DNA of 64,000 nt from positions 62,001 to 126,000 of the forward strand of contig CAZGJZ010000007.1 of assembly GCA_964525935.1 (NCBI GenBank), read 5' to 3'. Positions 17,671 to 26,556 of the stretch are shown here, one piece after another; within the stretch, counting starts at the first letter, position 1; the number at the start of each line of letters is the position of its first letter. The translations under genes and the position numbers were made by a program. Source of the DNA: UBA2377 sp964525935. Its GTDB lineage: Bacteria; Verrucomicrobiota; Verrucomicrobiia; Opitutales; Opitutaceae. Below the pieces are notes generated by a model. The model had not been told where the DNA came from and ran no database searches. It saw only the letters and a list, made by a program, of their open reading frames with translations.

Positions 17671-19041
17671 GATTCCTACGACCTCATCGTCATCGGCGCC
17701 GGCCCTGGTGGCTACGTGTGCGCCTTCCGCGCCGCGCAGCTCGGCCTCAAGGTCGCCCTCATCGACAAGCGCGCCACCCTCGGCGGCACCTGCCTCAATG
17801 TCGGCTGCATTCCCAGCAAGGCGCTTCTCGCCTCCTCCGAGCACTTCGTCTTCACCCAAAAGCATGCCGCCGAACACGGCATCAAAACCGGCGAGGTCAC
17901 CATCGACATCGCCGCCATGCTCAAGAAGAAGGATGGCATCGTCGCCAAGATGACCGGCGGTATCTCCCTCCTCGCCAAGGCCCGCAAGATCACCGTCCTC
18001 ACCGGCGCCGCCAAATTCGTCTCCGCCAACACCGTAGCCGTCGGCGACCAGCAACTCACCGCGAAGAACATCGTCATCGCCACCGGCTCCGCACCGGTCG
18101 AGCTGCCGTTCATGAAATTTGACGGCGAGACGGTCATCTCGTCCGACCACGCCATCGCACTGACTTCCGTCCCGAAGAAACTCGTGGTCGTCGGCGGTGG
18201 CGCCATCGGCCTCGAACTCGGCTCCGTCTGGTCGCGCCTCGGCGCCGATGTCACCATCGTTGAATTTCTCCCGAAAATCGCCGCCGCCAACGACGACGAT
18301 GTCGTTCGCAACTACACCCGCCTGCTCCAGAAACAGGGTCTCAAGATCGAGTGCGGCGCCAAGGTCACCGGCTTCGCCAAGGGCGTCCTCACCGCCGAGC
18401 GCGACGGCAAGGTCCTCGAATTTCCCGCCGACAAAGTCCTCGTCGCCGTCGGCCGCCGGCCCTACGCCGACAACCTCAATCTCGCCGCCGCCGGGGTCGA
18501 ACTCACCGACAAAAAGCGCATCAAGGTCGACGCCCACCTCAAGACCACCGCCGCCGGCGTGTGGGCCATTGGTGATGTGATCGACGGTCCGATGCTCGCC
18601 CACAAAGCCGAGGAAGACGGCATCGCCGTCGCCGAGTGGATCGCCGGCAAGCACGGCCACGTAAACTGGGATCTCATGCCCGCCATCATTTACACCGAGC
18701 CGGAGGTCGCCTCCGTCGGTCTCGGCGAAGATGCCGCCAAGGCCAAGGGCCTCGCGATCAATGTCGGCAAATTCAACTTCGCCGCCAACGCCCGCGCGCT
18801 CGCCAACGACGGCGGCGACGGCTTCGTGAAGATCATCGCCGACGCCAAGACCGACAGGATTCTCGGCGCTCAGATCCTCGGCAAGAACGCCGGTGAACTC
18901 ATCAGCGAGATCGTGACGCACATGGAATACGGCGGCAGCGCCGAGGACCTCGCCCGCACGATCCACGCCCACCCGACGATGAGCGAAGCCGTCAAGGAAG
19001 CCGGCCTCGCCGTCAGCAAGCGCGCGATCCACGCCTTGTAA
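17668..19041 (+). CDS. lpdA: Dihydrolipoyl dehydrogenase (E3)
   Basis: A 457-residue FAD enzyme that reoxidises the lipoyl groups of E2. It has LIVIGAGPGGYVCAFRAAQLG (FAD-binding, in order), the redox disulfide GGTCLNVGCIPSKALL, the second nucleotide site VVVGGGAIGLELGSVW, AIGDVIDGPMLAHKAEEDG and the C-terminal HAHPTMSEAVKEA, with the catalytic His-Glu pair. Last gene of the sucA-sucB-lpd operon. The same E3 may also serve the fused E1 dehydrogenase at 28.5 kb, since no other E3 is seen here. Confidence 0.96.
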   Translation: MDSYDLIVIGAGPGGYVCAFRAAQLGLKVALIDKRATLGGTCLNVGCIPSKALLASSEHFVFTQKHAAEHGIKTGEVTIDIAAMLKKKDGIVAKMTGGISLLAKARKITVLTGAAKFVSANTVAVGDQQLTAKNIVIATGSAPVELPFMKFDGETVISSDHAIALTSVPKKLVVVGGGAIGLELGSVWSRLGADVTIVEFLPKIAAANDDDVVRNYTRLLQKQGLKIECGAKVTGFAKGVLTAERDGKVLEFPADKVLVAVGRRPYADNLNLAAAGVELTDKKRIKVDAHLKTTAAGVWAIGDVIDGPMLAHKAEEDGIAVAEWIAGKHGHVNWDLMPAIIYTEPEVASVGLGEDAAKAKGLAINVGKFNFAANARALANDGGDGFVKIIADAKTDRILGAQILGKNAGELISEIVTHMEYGGSAEDLARTIHAHPTMSEAVKEAGLAVSKRAIHAL

Positions 19042-19192
19042 GCCGGCTTGACTGTCCCTGCGCGCACCTCACCGTTCACGCCCATGTCCATTTCCGTCGT
19101 CCTTCGTAAACTCGCTGCCTGGCGCGCCGTCGTGTGCCTGCGCGGATTTGCGTGCTGATGCGGAATTGACCAACCAACCGCCTCCTCCTCGC

Positions 19193-19225
19193 AACCGCGC
19201 CCTATCCGGCGCGGTTTTTTATTTG
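19193..19225 (+). terminator. Terminator of the sucA-sucB-lpd operon
   Basis: AACCGCGCC (19193-19201) pairs with GGCGCGGTT (19208-19216), followed by TTTTATTTG. It lies about 150 bases after lpd. The sequence between lpd and the hairpin shows no supported gene. Confidence 0.85.
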
Positions 19226-19251
19226 CCCCGCCGGTGCGGCCCTCCCGCCCA

Positions 19252-20133
19252 ATGAAGCATCCGTCCACCTCATCCCGCCACACGCGCAGCATCCTGTTGA
19301 TGCTGCTCTCCGCCGTCTTCTTCACGGCCAACGCGCTCATCATCCGCGCGCTCGGCACCGTGCAGGCCGTCGATGTGTGGCTGCTGGCCTGCGTGCGTTT
19401 CATCGTGGGCCTCGGTCTCATCATGGCCGTCTTCCGCGTCGGTCCCGAATCGTTTCAACCCGGCAACCTGTTCCGCCACCGCCGTCTGATCGCGCGCGGA
19501 ATCGCGGGCAGTCTCGGTGTCTACGGTTACTACCTCACCGTCGTGCATCTCGGTGCCGGACGCGCCACGTTCATCAACAACACCTACGTCGTCCTCGGCG
19601 CCATCCTCGCCGTCCTCATGCTCGGCGAACGCTTCCGGCCCATTCTCGGCATCGGCGCGCTCATGGCCCTGGCCGGCCTTGCACTCATCACCAACGTCAT
19701 CACCACCGGTGCCCAGGTAAACGTCTACGACCTCGTCGCCATCGCCGCGGCCTTCGTCTCCGCCTACATCGTCGTCACGATCCGCCAGCTCCACGCCGAG
19801 GGCGAACACACCTCGACGATCTTCGCCGCCCAATGCGTCTACGGCCTGCTGCTCTGCATCGTTCCCGCTGTCGTTACGTGGGCGCCACATCCCCCGCTCG
19901 CATGGGGCCTGATGTTCGTGGGCGCCATCTGCGCCAGCAGTGGGCAAATCCTGATGACCCGCGCTTTCCGCGACCTGCCCGTCGGCGAAGGTTCACTCCT
20001 CCAAATGCTCGTGCCGCTCGGCATCGCCGTCGGCGGCGCAGTATTTTTCGCCGAGCGCTTTTCACCCGCCGAACTCATCGGCGCCACGCTCATCCTCATC
20101 GGCACCGCTCTTCCAGCTGTTCGTAAAGCGTAG
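19252..20133 (+). CDS. EamA/DMT-family transporter
   Basis: A 293-residue inner-membrane protein with about ten predicted hydrophobic helices in two EamA repeats. Examples are ILLMLLSAVFFTANALIIRA at the start and YYLTVVHLGAGRATFINNTY with AILAVLMLGERFRPILGI closing the first half, then GQILMTRAFRDLPVGEGSLL and AVFFAERFSPAELIGATLI in the second half. Family members export amino acids, nucleotides or other metabolites; the substrate is not predictable here. ATG at 19252; a GTG 18 bases earlier is possible. It follows the suc terminator and converges with the dioxygenase gene. Confidence 0.88.
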   Translation: MKHPSTSSRHTRSILLMLLSAVFFTANALIIRALGTVQAVDVWLLACVRFIVGLGLIMAVFRVGPESFQPGNLFRHRRLIARGIAGSLGVYGYYLTVVHLGAGRATFINNTYVVLGAILAVLMLGERFRPILGIGALMALAGLALITNVITTGAQVNVYDLVAIAAAFVSAYIVVTIRQLHAEGEHTSTIFAAQCVYGLLLCIVPAVVTWAPHPPLAWGLMFVGAICASSGQILMTRAFRDLPVGEGSLLQMLVPLGIAVGGAVFFAERFSPAELIGATLILIGTALPAVRKA

Positions 20134-20161
20134 GGGCGCACCCGGTGCGCCCCGCACGACT

Positions 20162-20995
20162 TCACTTTGCCGCGGGATACGCCGCCTTGGCCGCCTTCTG
20201 GCGTTCCTTCCACGGATAACTGCGCGGCGTGGCCAGTGGCCTTTCGTAGGCCGAAGCCATCGCGATGTAGGCGCGGCGAAAATCGTCAGAATTATTCGGC
20301 GGCGTGTAGTGCAGCGTGCGGCCGTGGTGAAATGTGGCGCCGCCTGTGGGCAGTTCACAGGCCACCGCCGAACTGAAATCAAACGCGCCGGGCTCAACCT
20401 CGAGGCCGGGCGTCAGCGGGTTGTCGCCAATCGGGCGATGCGGAACGATCTCCAGCTTATGGGACTTGGGCACGAAGTGCATGCACCCGTTCACTTTCGT
20501 CGCCGGTTGCAGCGGAATCCACACGCTGAGGCTCGAATATTCCTTCGCCGGATCCCAATACGCCTCGTCCTGGTGCCACGGCGTCGCCGCCTGGTTGTGC
20601 GGCGGCTTGTTGATCGCGTGGTCGCCCACCATCTTCGTCGTCTCGCCGTGCAGCTGTTTCATCATCGCCTTCAGGTTGGCGACCATCTGCGTCTGCAGCA
20701 GCTCGGGCGCATACTTCGCCGGATTCAGGATCTGCGGAATGGAAATCTTCTTTCCGGCCTCCCGCGCGCCCGTCAGATCGTAAAGGTCACCGTCGGCCCG
20801 CTGGCTGTCTTCATTGAACAGCCGGTCGTAGATCGCCTTCACCGTCGCGACCTCGCCTTCCGGCATGATCGAATCGATCGAGAGATAGCCGTGCTCGCGA
20901 TAAAACGCGATCTGCTCGGCCGTGAGCAGCTTCGTAGGCGCCAGCGTGGCGGGCGCACCATAGTTCGGAGGGGGCAGGGCCGTGTCAGGTTTCAT
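20162..20995 (-). CDS. Phytanoyl-CoA dioxygenase family protein
   Basis: A 277-residue Fe(II)/2-oxoglutarate oxygenase fold. LTAEQIAFYREHGYLSIDSIM is the typical start (in order). The metal triad is WHQDEAYW (HxD) and FHHGRTLHYTPPN (distal histidine). Many Verrucomicrobia and Planctomycetes carry dozens of PhyH proteins of unknown substrate. It is divergently transcribed from an AraC regulator 43 bases away, so that regulator probably controls it. ATG at 20995 is chosen because a longer frame would run across the promoter and into the AraC gene. Confidence 0.88.
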   Translation of the reverse strand: MKPDTALPPPNYGAPATLAPTKLLTAEQIAFYREHGYLSIDSIMPEGEVATVKAIYDRLFNEDSQRADGDLYDLTGAREAGKKISIPQILNPAKYAPELLQTQMVANLKAMMKQLHGETTKMVGDHAINKPPHNQAATPWHQDEAYWDPAKEYSSLSVWIPLQPATKVNGCMHFVPKSHKLEIVPHRPIGDNPLTPGLEVEPGAFDFSSAVACELPTGGATFHHGRTLHYTPPNNSDDFRRAYIAMASAYERPLATPRSYPWKERQKAAKAAYPAAK

Positions 20996-21038
20996 CGCTC
21001 GACACTTTACCGGATTCGGCAAAACGTGGCGTCCGACA

Positions 21039-21941
21039 ATGTCGCCCAGCACAAAATCGAACACCCGGCCCCGTTTCCCCAGCGCCCGTGCCACCGGCCG
21101 TGTGGATCTTTTTCCCGCCGACATCAACCTGCCCGGCGTCCTCGAGATCGGCAGTTATCACCATCGCGCCGCCCACCGCGAACTCCGCGGCGTCGCTCAC
21201 GCCGGCTGTTTCGGCATCTGCTACCTCTCCCGCGGCGTCCAGACCTACCGCATCGACGATGTCCCCTACCACCTGCAGGGCGGCGACCAGCTCGTCACCC
21301 TGCCCGGCGAATGCCTCGACACGGCCGAAGCGCCTGAGGAAAAGTCCCGCCTGCATTGGATTCTCCTGCGCATGCAGCCGCTCGACGCCCCCTTGCTCTT
21401 TCTCGAAACCCCGGCCGCCGTCGCCCTGCGTGAGGCGCTGCTCACGCTGCCGCAGCCGCATTTCCCTGCCCCGCGTGAAGCCAACGAACTGACCAGTGCA
21501 ATTTTGAACACCTTCGCCCGCCCGCCCCGCGTCCTGGTCGATCGACTCGCCGCCGCCAGTCTCGTCTTGCGCTACATATTCGCCACCTTGCGAGCCAGCC
21601 GCGAAGGCACCGTCACCGGCATTTCACCCCGCATCCAGCGCAGCCTCGACTATATCACCACCCACGCCGCCGAGCCGCTCTATGTGCCGGAACTCGCCGC
21701 GCAGATCGGACTCTCCGAATCGCGCTTCAAGGTCCGCTTCCGCCGTGAAGTCGGCGTGCCGCCCGGCGAATTCATTTTGCGCATCAAAATCGAGTCCGCC
21801 TGCGCCCGGCTGCGTCGGCCCGGCGCAACGGTGACCGCGGTCGCCCACGAACTGGGGTTTTCCAGCTCGCAGTATTTCGCCACCGCGTTCCGGCGTTTCA
21901 CCCGCCTCACCCCAAGCGCTTATCAGGCCGCAAAGAGTTGA
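21039..21941 (+). CDS. AraC-family transcriptional regulator
   Basis: A 300-residue regulator. Residues about 30-170 form a cupin-like sensor domain (GSYHHRAAHRELRG, GGDQLVTLPGECLD). The last 100 residues hold the double helix-turn-helix: LYVPELAAQIGLSESRFKVRFRREVGVPPGEF and VTAVAHELGFSSSQYFATAFRRFTRLTPSAY. It faces the PhyH dioxygenase across a 43-base promoter region, the usual layout for local control. The ligand is unknown. Confidence 0.88.
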   Translation: MSPSTKSNTRPRFPSARATGRVDLFPADINLPGVLEIGSYHHRAAHRELRGVAHAGCFGICYLSRGVQTYRIDDVPYHLQGGDQLVTLPGECLDTAEAPEEKSRLHWILLRMQPLDAPLLFLETPAAVALREALLTLPQPHFPAPREANELTSAILNTFARPPRVLVDRLAAASLVLRYIFATLRASREGTVTGISPRIQRSLDYITTHAAEPLYVPELAAQIGLSESRFKVRFRREVGVPPGEFILRIKIESACARLRRPGATVTAVAHELGFSSSQYFATAFRRFTRLTPSAYQAAKS

Positions 21942-21950
21942 ACCAAGCAT

Positions 21951-22078
21951 GAACACGAATTCACACAAATGAATCCATGTGCCTAACCCCAGCGTCATCT
22001 GTTCGATCTATCCGTGTATTCCGTGCTATCCGTGGTTAGGAATTTCATTCGTGTGAATTCGTGTCCATTCGTGGTTAC
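21951..22078. repeat. Inverted intergenic repeat with ACACGAATTCACAC arms
   Basis: ACACGAATTCACAC (21953-21966) is inverted in the right arm around 22051-22064, which reads GTGTGAATTCGTGT, with further TCCGTG and ATTCGTG units between. It fills the gap between the AraC gene and the HAD gene, and the right arm ends 10 bases before the HAD ATG. Confidence 0.8.
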
Positions 22079-22087
22079 TAAATCCCC

Positions 22088-22783
22088 ATGTCAAAAACTC
22101 CAATCCTTCTGCTCTGGGACATCGACGGCACCATCATCGTTTCGCACGGCGCGGGCGTCCGCGCCATGGAACGCGCCGTCACGAAACGCTTCGGCGTGAC
22201 GTGCGACCTGGGCGCCATCGATTGGGCCGGCCGCACCGACAGCTGGATCACCGGCGAAGTCCTCCGCCACGTCCGCCTGCCCGACACTCCGGAAAACTCC
22301 CGGGCTTACCTGGACACCTATCTCGAACTCCTGCCCGGTGAACTGCGCAACGGTCCGCAAGGCCAGGTGCTCCCCGGCGTCACGGCGCTGCTCGAAAACG
22401 TCCACGGCCGCCGCGACATCGTGCAAGGCCTCCTCACCGGCAATCTCCAACGCGGCGCCGAACTCAAACTCACCCACTACGGCGTCTGGCATTATTTCAC
22501 GTTCGGCGCTTTCGCCGACGACAGCCCGCGTCGCAACGATCTCGGTCCGCACGCCTTGCGCCGCGCCCAGAGCAAACACGGGGTCGCGTTCACGCCCGCC
22601 CGCACATGGATCATCGGCGACACGCCCCACGATATTGAATGCGGCAAAGTCATCGGCGCCCAAACCATCGGCGTGGCCACCGGCAAATTTAGCGCCGCCG
22701 AGCTCGCCGCGCACCACCCCACTGCGCTTTTCGAAAACCTCAGCGACACCGCCGCATTCTTGCGCACGGTAGGCGCCGCGTAA
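22088..22783 (+). CDS. HAD-family hydrolase (phosphoglycolate-phosphatase-like)
   Basis: A 231-residue HAD phosphatase. Motif I is LLWDIDGTIIV (nucleophile DxD), motif II GLLTGNLQRG (Thr), and motifs III/IV DLGPHALRRAQ and TWIIGDTPHDIECGK. The cap lies between residues 20 and 100. Order and length match Gph-like enzymes that remove phosphate from small metabolites; the substrate is inferred only at superfamily level. It follows a hairpin repeat and is convergent with the lipoprotein gene. Confidence 0.85.
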   Translation: MSKTPILLLWDIDGTIIVSHGAGVRAMERAVTKRFGVTCDLGAIDWAGRTDSWITGEVLRHVRLPDTPENSRAYLDTYLELLPGELRNGPQGQVLPGVTALLENVHGRRDIVQGLLTGNLQRGAELKLTHYGVWHYFTFGAFADDSPRRNDLGPHALRRAQSKHGVAFTPARTWIIGDTPHDIECGKVIGAQTIGVATGKFSAAELAAHHPTALFENLSDTAAFLRTVGAA

Positions 22784-22807
22784 TCAAGGCCGAGACCGGC
22801 CCGGGGC

Positions 22808-23230
22808 TTACTTCGACCGCGCCTCGACCGAAGTCACGGCGCCGTTTTCGAAGATCACGCGCACGCGTTCGTCGTCGGCGCCATAGTTCGCCGTATTGAC
22901 GCCGACGCCGGCACCGTAAGCGCTGGAGCCACCGTAGGAGCCCATGCCCAAGCCCAGCGAGAAGCCACCCTTTTTGCCAATGTAGGCCCACACCTCAGCG
23001 GTGCCACGTGCCGTCGTGCGCGTGTATTTGCGATCTGCCTCGCCCATGGCGACCAGCACTTGCGCGGTGGTGAAGCCCACGTCGATCTTTCCGGCGCGGA
23101 TCTTTTGCTGCACGTCAGCCGGCCAGCTGTTGAATTCCGACTGACTTTTGCTGATGCGGGAATCGAGGGAATTGCAGCCGGCGAGCAAGCCGAGCAGGAG
23201 CGCCGCGAGGATGACGAAAGGAGTTTTCAT
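22808..23230 (-). CDS. Small lipoprotein of unknown function
   Basis: A 140-residue protein with a lipoprotein signal peptide: MKTPFVILAALLLGLLAGCNS, where LLAGC is the lipobox. The mature part has a helical segment (SQSEFNSWPADVQQKIRAG), GFTTAQVLVAMGEADRKYTR, and a glycine-rich loop GGFSLGLGMGSYGGSSAYG before a final beta segment. The first mature part resembles SmpA/OmlA-like small outer-membrane lipoproteins, where MGEAD-type turns are common. This resemblance is weak. The ATG at 23230 places the signal peptide correctly. Confidence 0.65.
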   Translation of the reverse strand: MKTPFVILAALLLGLLAGCNSLDSRISKSQSEFNSWPADVQQKIRAGKIDVGFTTAQVLVAMGEADRKYTRTTARGTAEVWAYIGKKGGFSLGLGMGSYGGSSAYGAGVGVNTANYGADDERVRVIFENGAVTSVEARSK

Positions 23231-23306
23231 GGTGGGGATTTTGTTTGCTGGGAGCAATCTGAGTGGGACTCAATGACAGCGCAATCCACCAAGGGTTCAC
23301 TGCCAC

Positions 23307-23750
23307 ATGAAAACCTTCACCATCGCCATCGGTTCCGACCACGCCGGCTTTACCTATAAGGAAGCCATCAAGGCCATGCTCTTGGCCGAGGGCCACACCG
23401 TCCGCGACTTCGGCACGCACTCGACCGAGCGCTGCGATTACCCTGATTTTTGCTTTCCCGTCGCCCGCGCTGTCGCGGCCGGCGAAGTCGAGCGCGGCAT
23501 CGTGCTCGGCGGTTCCGGCAATGGCGAGGCCATGGCCGCCAACCGCGTCAAGGGCGTGCGCTGCGGTGTGTGTTGGAGCGAACAGGTTGCCATCTGGAAC
23601 CGCGCGCACAACGACGCCAACTGCCTCTCGCTCGGCGAACGCACCATCACGCAGGAAGAAGCCTTCAAGATCGTGCGCATCTGGCTCGCCACCGAGTTCG
23701 AAGGCGACCGCCACATCCCGCGCATCCGCAAGCTTGACAGCATGGCGTGA
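23307..23750 (+). CDS. rpiB: Ribose-5-phosphate isomerase B family
   Basis: A 147-residue RpiB/LacAB protein, interconverting ribose-5-P and ribulose-5-P in the pentose phosphate pathway. IAIGSDHAGFTYKEAI carries the Asp-His pair. GIVLGGSGNGEAMAANRVKG is the phosphate/base region. Where E. coli RpiB has an active Cys in a CGTGxG loop, this protein has GGSGNGE as in the mycobacterial type, in which the Glu is thought to act as base. It is divergent from the lipoprotein gene, and no operon partner is seen. Confidence 0.88.
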   Translation: MKTFTIAIGSDHAGFTYKEAIKAMLLAEGHTVRDFGTHSTERCDYPDFCFPVARAVAAGEVERGIVLGGSGNGEAMAANRVKGVRCGVCWSEQVAIWNRAHNDANCLSLGERTITQEEAFKIVRIWLATEFEGDRHIPRIRKLDSMA

Positions 23751-23872
23751 GTTGGGAGCGCGGGCGGCCCGCCCCCCTCGCTCGGTCATTATTTGCCTTC
23801 CGGGAAAATCACCGGGGAGCCTTGATTTCACTTGGTGGTGAACCGTAACCCACTGCAACCCCACCCCTAGCC

Positions 23873-24313
23873 ATGACCTTTCGTGAAATGACTCCTGCCG
23901 ATTTGCCGGACTCCTTTCTTATCCGGACTGCCGCCAAGGAAAATCCCTTCCCCATGGAATCTTTGATTGCCATCGGCATCACCGTGGAGTCGGTCACGCA
24001 ATTACTCGCCACCACTCATCGCGGCTGGGTCTGCGAGATCTCCGGCCGTGTTGTCGGGTTTGCGATAGGTGACCGCAGCAGTGGCGAAGTTTGGGTGATT
24101 GCGGTGCGGCAAGAACACGAGGGCAAAGGCATCGGCCGGCGCTTGATGCTGCTCACGCAGGAGTGGCTGTGGAGCGAAGGGTCAACCAAGCTTTGGCTCG
24201 TCACCGGTGTCGCGCCCAGCCGGGCTTTTCACCTGTATTCCAAGTTGGGCTGGCAAGACTGCGGCCCCGTCGACGATGGCGTTAATCGCCGGATGGAACT
24301 CACCCGTCCCTAA
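23873..24313 (+). CDS. GNAT-family N-acetyltransferase
   Basis: A 146-residue acetyltransferase. It has the four GNAT motifs in reduced form: a N-terminal helix MTPADLPDSFLIR, GFAIGDRSSGEVWVIAV, the acetyl-CoA loop VRQEHEGKGIGRRLMLLTQEW (QxxGxG/A type) and the terminal FHLYSKLGWQDCGPV. The substrate is not predictable. It is somewhat less GC-rich than its neighbours and stands alone, with about 120 bases of plain intergenic sequence in front. Confidence 0.82.
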   Translation: MTFREMTPADLPDSFLIRTAAKENPFPMESLIAIGITVESVTQLLATTHRGWVCEISGRVVGFAIGDRSSGEVWVIAVRQEHEGKGIGRRLMLLTQEWLWSEGSTKLWLVTGVAPSRAFHLYSKLGWQDCGPVDDGVNRRMELTRP

Positions 24314-24427
24314 CTCGGGCCGATCAAACCGTATCGCACTGCGACCTCGCTGCCCCTGCGCTTTCGCCCGAACACCCCGGCCGATAATCAAGCCAGCCAC
24401 AAATCGTTAGAATCAAATGACCAAGCC

Positions 24428-24456
24428 AAGTTTGTAACCTAATAGGTTACAAACTT
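24428..24456. promoter_or_regulatory. Palindromic operator 1 (MarR-type) upstream of the quinone cluster
   Basis: Perfect 12-base arms AAGTTTGTAACC and GGTTACAAACTT flank a TAATA centre. It lies about 85 bases upstream of the MarR gene. The same half-site pattern recurs at 25583-25605. Confidence 0.8.
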
Positions 24457-24539
24457 GTCCACTCGTATGGTTTCTTGTGTCTGATCTTGGTAAAAATAGT
24501 TTGACATCAAACCAATCATCATTTTGATCTCAAAACGTA

Positions 24540-25049
24540 ATGGGAACACACTACCAAGGCACCACCGCTGAAGTCGCCGCCCTCAACGCCTATATCAAAC
24601 TGATGCGGGCGTCCGAGTCCGTGACAGCGCGTTCCCATGCCATCCTGCCCAAGGGCATCACACTCTCGCAGTTCGGCGTCCTCGAAGCCCTCTTGCACCG
24701 CGGCCCACTTTGCCAGGGCGAACTCGCCGGCAAGCTCCTCCGCAGCGGCGGCAACGTCACCCTCATTGTCGACAACCTCGAAAAGGCCGGCCACGTCGTC
24801 CGCGAGCGTAATCCCGACGATCGCCGCTTCATCACCGTCTCACTCACGCCCTCGGGCCGCACGTTCATCGAGGAACTTTTTCCGAAGGTCGCCGCCAGCA
24901 TCACCCGCGAATTCTCCGCCCTCACCACCGCCGAGCAATTCACACTCGGATGGCTCTGCCGCAAACTCGGCGCGGCGAGCGCTTCGCCAGCCGCAACGTC
25001 CCAGGAAGATGAACCCAACGTCTCCTCTTCATCCTCCTCCGTTTCCTAA
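24540..25049 (+). CDS. MarR-family regulator, MhqR-like
   Basis: A 169-residue winged-helix repressor. The DNA-binding core reads ITLSQFGVLEALLHRGPLCQGELAGKLLRSGGNVTLIVDNLEKAG, then RERNPDDRRFITVSLTPSG for the wing. SGGNVTLIVDNLEKAG is the signature variant of the MhqR/YodB-like subgroup. The tail is serine-rich. A perfect palindrome sits in its promoter, and a second one sits in front of the dioxygenase gene, so it probably represses itself and the cluster. The cysteine in GPLCQGEL could be a redox sensor, but this is only a suggestion. Confidence 0.85.
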   Translation: MGTHYQGTTAEVAALNAYIKLMRASESVTARSHAILPKGITLSQFGVLEALLHRGPLCQGELAGKLLRSGGNVTLIVDNLEKAGHVVRERNPDDRRFITVSLTPSGRTFIEELFPKVAASITREFSALTTAEQFTLGWLCRKLGAASASPAATSQEDEPNVSSSSSSVS

Positions 25050-25128
25050 CCGAGCAGCCTTTATTTTCCACCAATACTTCAAGTTCAAATTATCATCCGC
25101 CACTCCTCCCAACTCCCACTTTCACATC

Positions 25129-25572
25129 ATGAAAAACCAAATCGCCAAGGTCCTCTCCACTAACAGCGCCAACTGGTCCCCAGTTGCGCTCCGCCTCGTG
25201 CTCGGCATCACCATGACCGCCCACGGCGCCCAGAAACTCTTCGGCTGGTTCGGCGGCTACGGCCTCGAAGGCACCGCCGGTTTCTTCGCCAGCCAACTCC
25301 ACCTCACGCCCGGTCTCTTTTGGGCCACGCTCGCCGGCAGCGGTGAATTCTTTGGTGGCCTGCTGCTGATCCTGGGCCTCGCCACGCGCCTCGCCGCGGC
25401 CAACACCGCCATCGTCATGCTCGTCGCGATCACCACTGTGCACTCCGGCGGCTTCTTCGCGCCGAATGGCATGGAGTTCCCGCTGAGCCTGCTCGCGATG
25501 TCCATCGCACTCATCATCTCCGGCGGCGGCGCCCTCTCCGCCGACACCCGCCTCGCCCGCACCACCACTTAA
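25129..25572 (+). CDS. DoxX family membrane protein (MhqP-like)
   Basis: A 147-residue protein with four hydrophobic helices. ALRLVLGITMTAHGAQKLFGWFGGYG is the DoxX signature in order, with the conserved GAQKLFGWFGG loop, followed by TAGFFASQ and GEFFGGLLLILGLATRLAAA. In Bacillus the DoxX protein MhqP is co-regulated with the quinone-stress genes. It lies 79 bases after MarR on the same strand. Confidence 0.87.
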   Translation: MKNQIAKVLSTNSANWSPVALRLVLGITMTAHGAQKLFGWFGGYGLEGTAGFFASQLHLTPGLFWATLAGSGEFFGGLLLILGLATRLAAANTAIVMLVAITTVHSGGFFAPNGMEFPLSLLAMSIALIISGGGALSADTRLARTTT

Positions 25573-25582
25573 CCCAATCACT

Positions 25583-25605
25583 TTTGTAGTTTAATAGACT
25601 ACAAA
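25583..25605. promoter_or_regulatory. Palindromic operator 2 (MarR-type) before the dioxygenase gene
   Basis: TTTGTAGT (25583-25590) is inverted as ACTACAAA (25598-25605) around TTAATAG. The 23 bases match operator 1 at all positions except the four innermost arm bases. Its end is 18 bases before the dioxygenase ATG. Confidence 0.8.
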
Positions 25606-25622
25606 CTCCCGCACTCACTCCC

Positions 25623-26552
25623 ATGAATCTCCTCGGCCTCCATCACATCACCGCCATGGCCTCCGACGCGCGCGCCAATGTCGATTTCTACACCCGCGTG
25701 CTTGGCCTGCGCTTCGTCAAAAAGTCCGTCAATCAGGACGATCCCGGCACTTACCACCTCTACTACGGTGACTACGCCGGCTCGCCCGGCACGATCCTTA
25801 CGTTCTTCCCATGGGCGGGATTGCGCCGCGGCCGGCCCGGCACCGGCCAAGCTTACGCGACCGCCTATTCCATCGCGACCGACGCCCTGCCCTACTGGCA
25901 GGAACGCCTCACCCGCCTCGGTGTGAAGACCGAGCCCGTCACTACGCGTTTCGCCGACAAGGTGCTCACGCTCTTCGATCCCGATGGCCTTCGCATCGAA
26001 CTCGTCGCCACCGCCGAAGTCGATCAACGCGCCCCCGCACCGTCCAACGACGTGCCCGCCGCGCACGCCATCCGCGGTTTTCACAGCAGCACGCTCGGAC
26101 TCGTTGACGCCAAGCCTACCGCCACCGTCCTCACGCAAACGATGGGCTACCGCGAAGTCGCACAGGAAACCCACCGCACGCGTTACACCGTGGCCGGCGG
26201 CGGGCCCGGCACCTATGTGGACCTGCTCACCGATCCCGCCCTGCCCCGCGGTCTCAACGGCGCCGGCACGATCCATCACGTCGCATTCCGCACCGCCGAC
26301 GACGCCGGCCACGTGCAGGCGCACACCGAGGTAACCCGCAGCGGACTGCACATCAGCCCGGTCATCGACCGCGCCTACTTCAAGTCCATCTACTACCGCG
26401 AACCCGCCGGCGTGCTCTTCGAAATCGCCACCGACCAACCCGGTTTCGCCATCGACGAACCCGTGGAAACGCTCGGCACCAAGCTCGGCCTGCCCCCGCA
26501 CCTCGAGCCGCACCGCGCCGAAATCGAAGCCGCGCTGCCCAAGCTGAACTAA
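25623..26552 (+). CDS. Ring-cleaving dioxygenase of the VOC/glyoxalase superfamily (MhqO-like)
   Basis: A 309-residue protein with two VOC repeats. The first opens LLGLHHITAMASDARANVDFYTRVLGLRFVKKSVNQDDP, the second AIRGFHSSTLGLVDAKPT with GAGTIHHVAFRTADDAG. The histidines and the glutamate in YYREPAGVLFEIATDQPGF form the expected metal site. The family, including Bacillus MhqO, is linked to removal of quinones or hydroquinones. It carries its own operator and so may be transcribed separately from DoxX. The exact ring substrate is inferred. Confidence 0.88.
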   Translation: MNLLGLHHITAMASDARANVDFYTRVLGLRFVKKSVNQDDPGTYHLYYGDYAGSPGTILTFFPWAGLRRGRPGTGQAYATAYSIATDALPYWQERLTRLGVKTEPVTTRFADKVLTLFDPDGLRIELVATAEVDQRAPAPSNDVPAAHAIRGFHSSTLGLVDAKPTATVLTQTMGYREVAQETHRTRYTVAGGGPGTYVDLLTDPALPRGLNGAGTIHHVAFRTADDAGHVQAHTEVTRSGLHISPVIDRAYFKSIYYREPAGVLFEIATDQPGFAIDEPVETLGTKLGLPPHLEPHRAEIEAALPKLN

Positions 26553-26556
26553 GTCA

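Noticed and set aside
19084..19158. Short 24-codon frame (MSISVVLRKLAAW...) before the suc terminator
   Set aside because: No ribosome site, no similarity and a length likely by chance; treated as non-coding.
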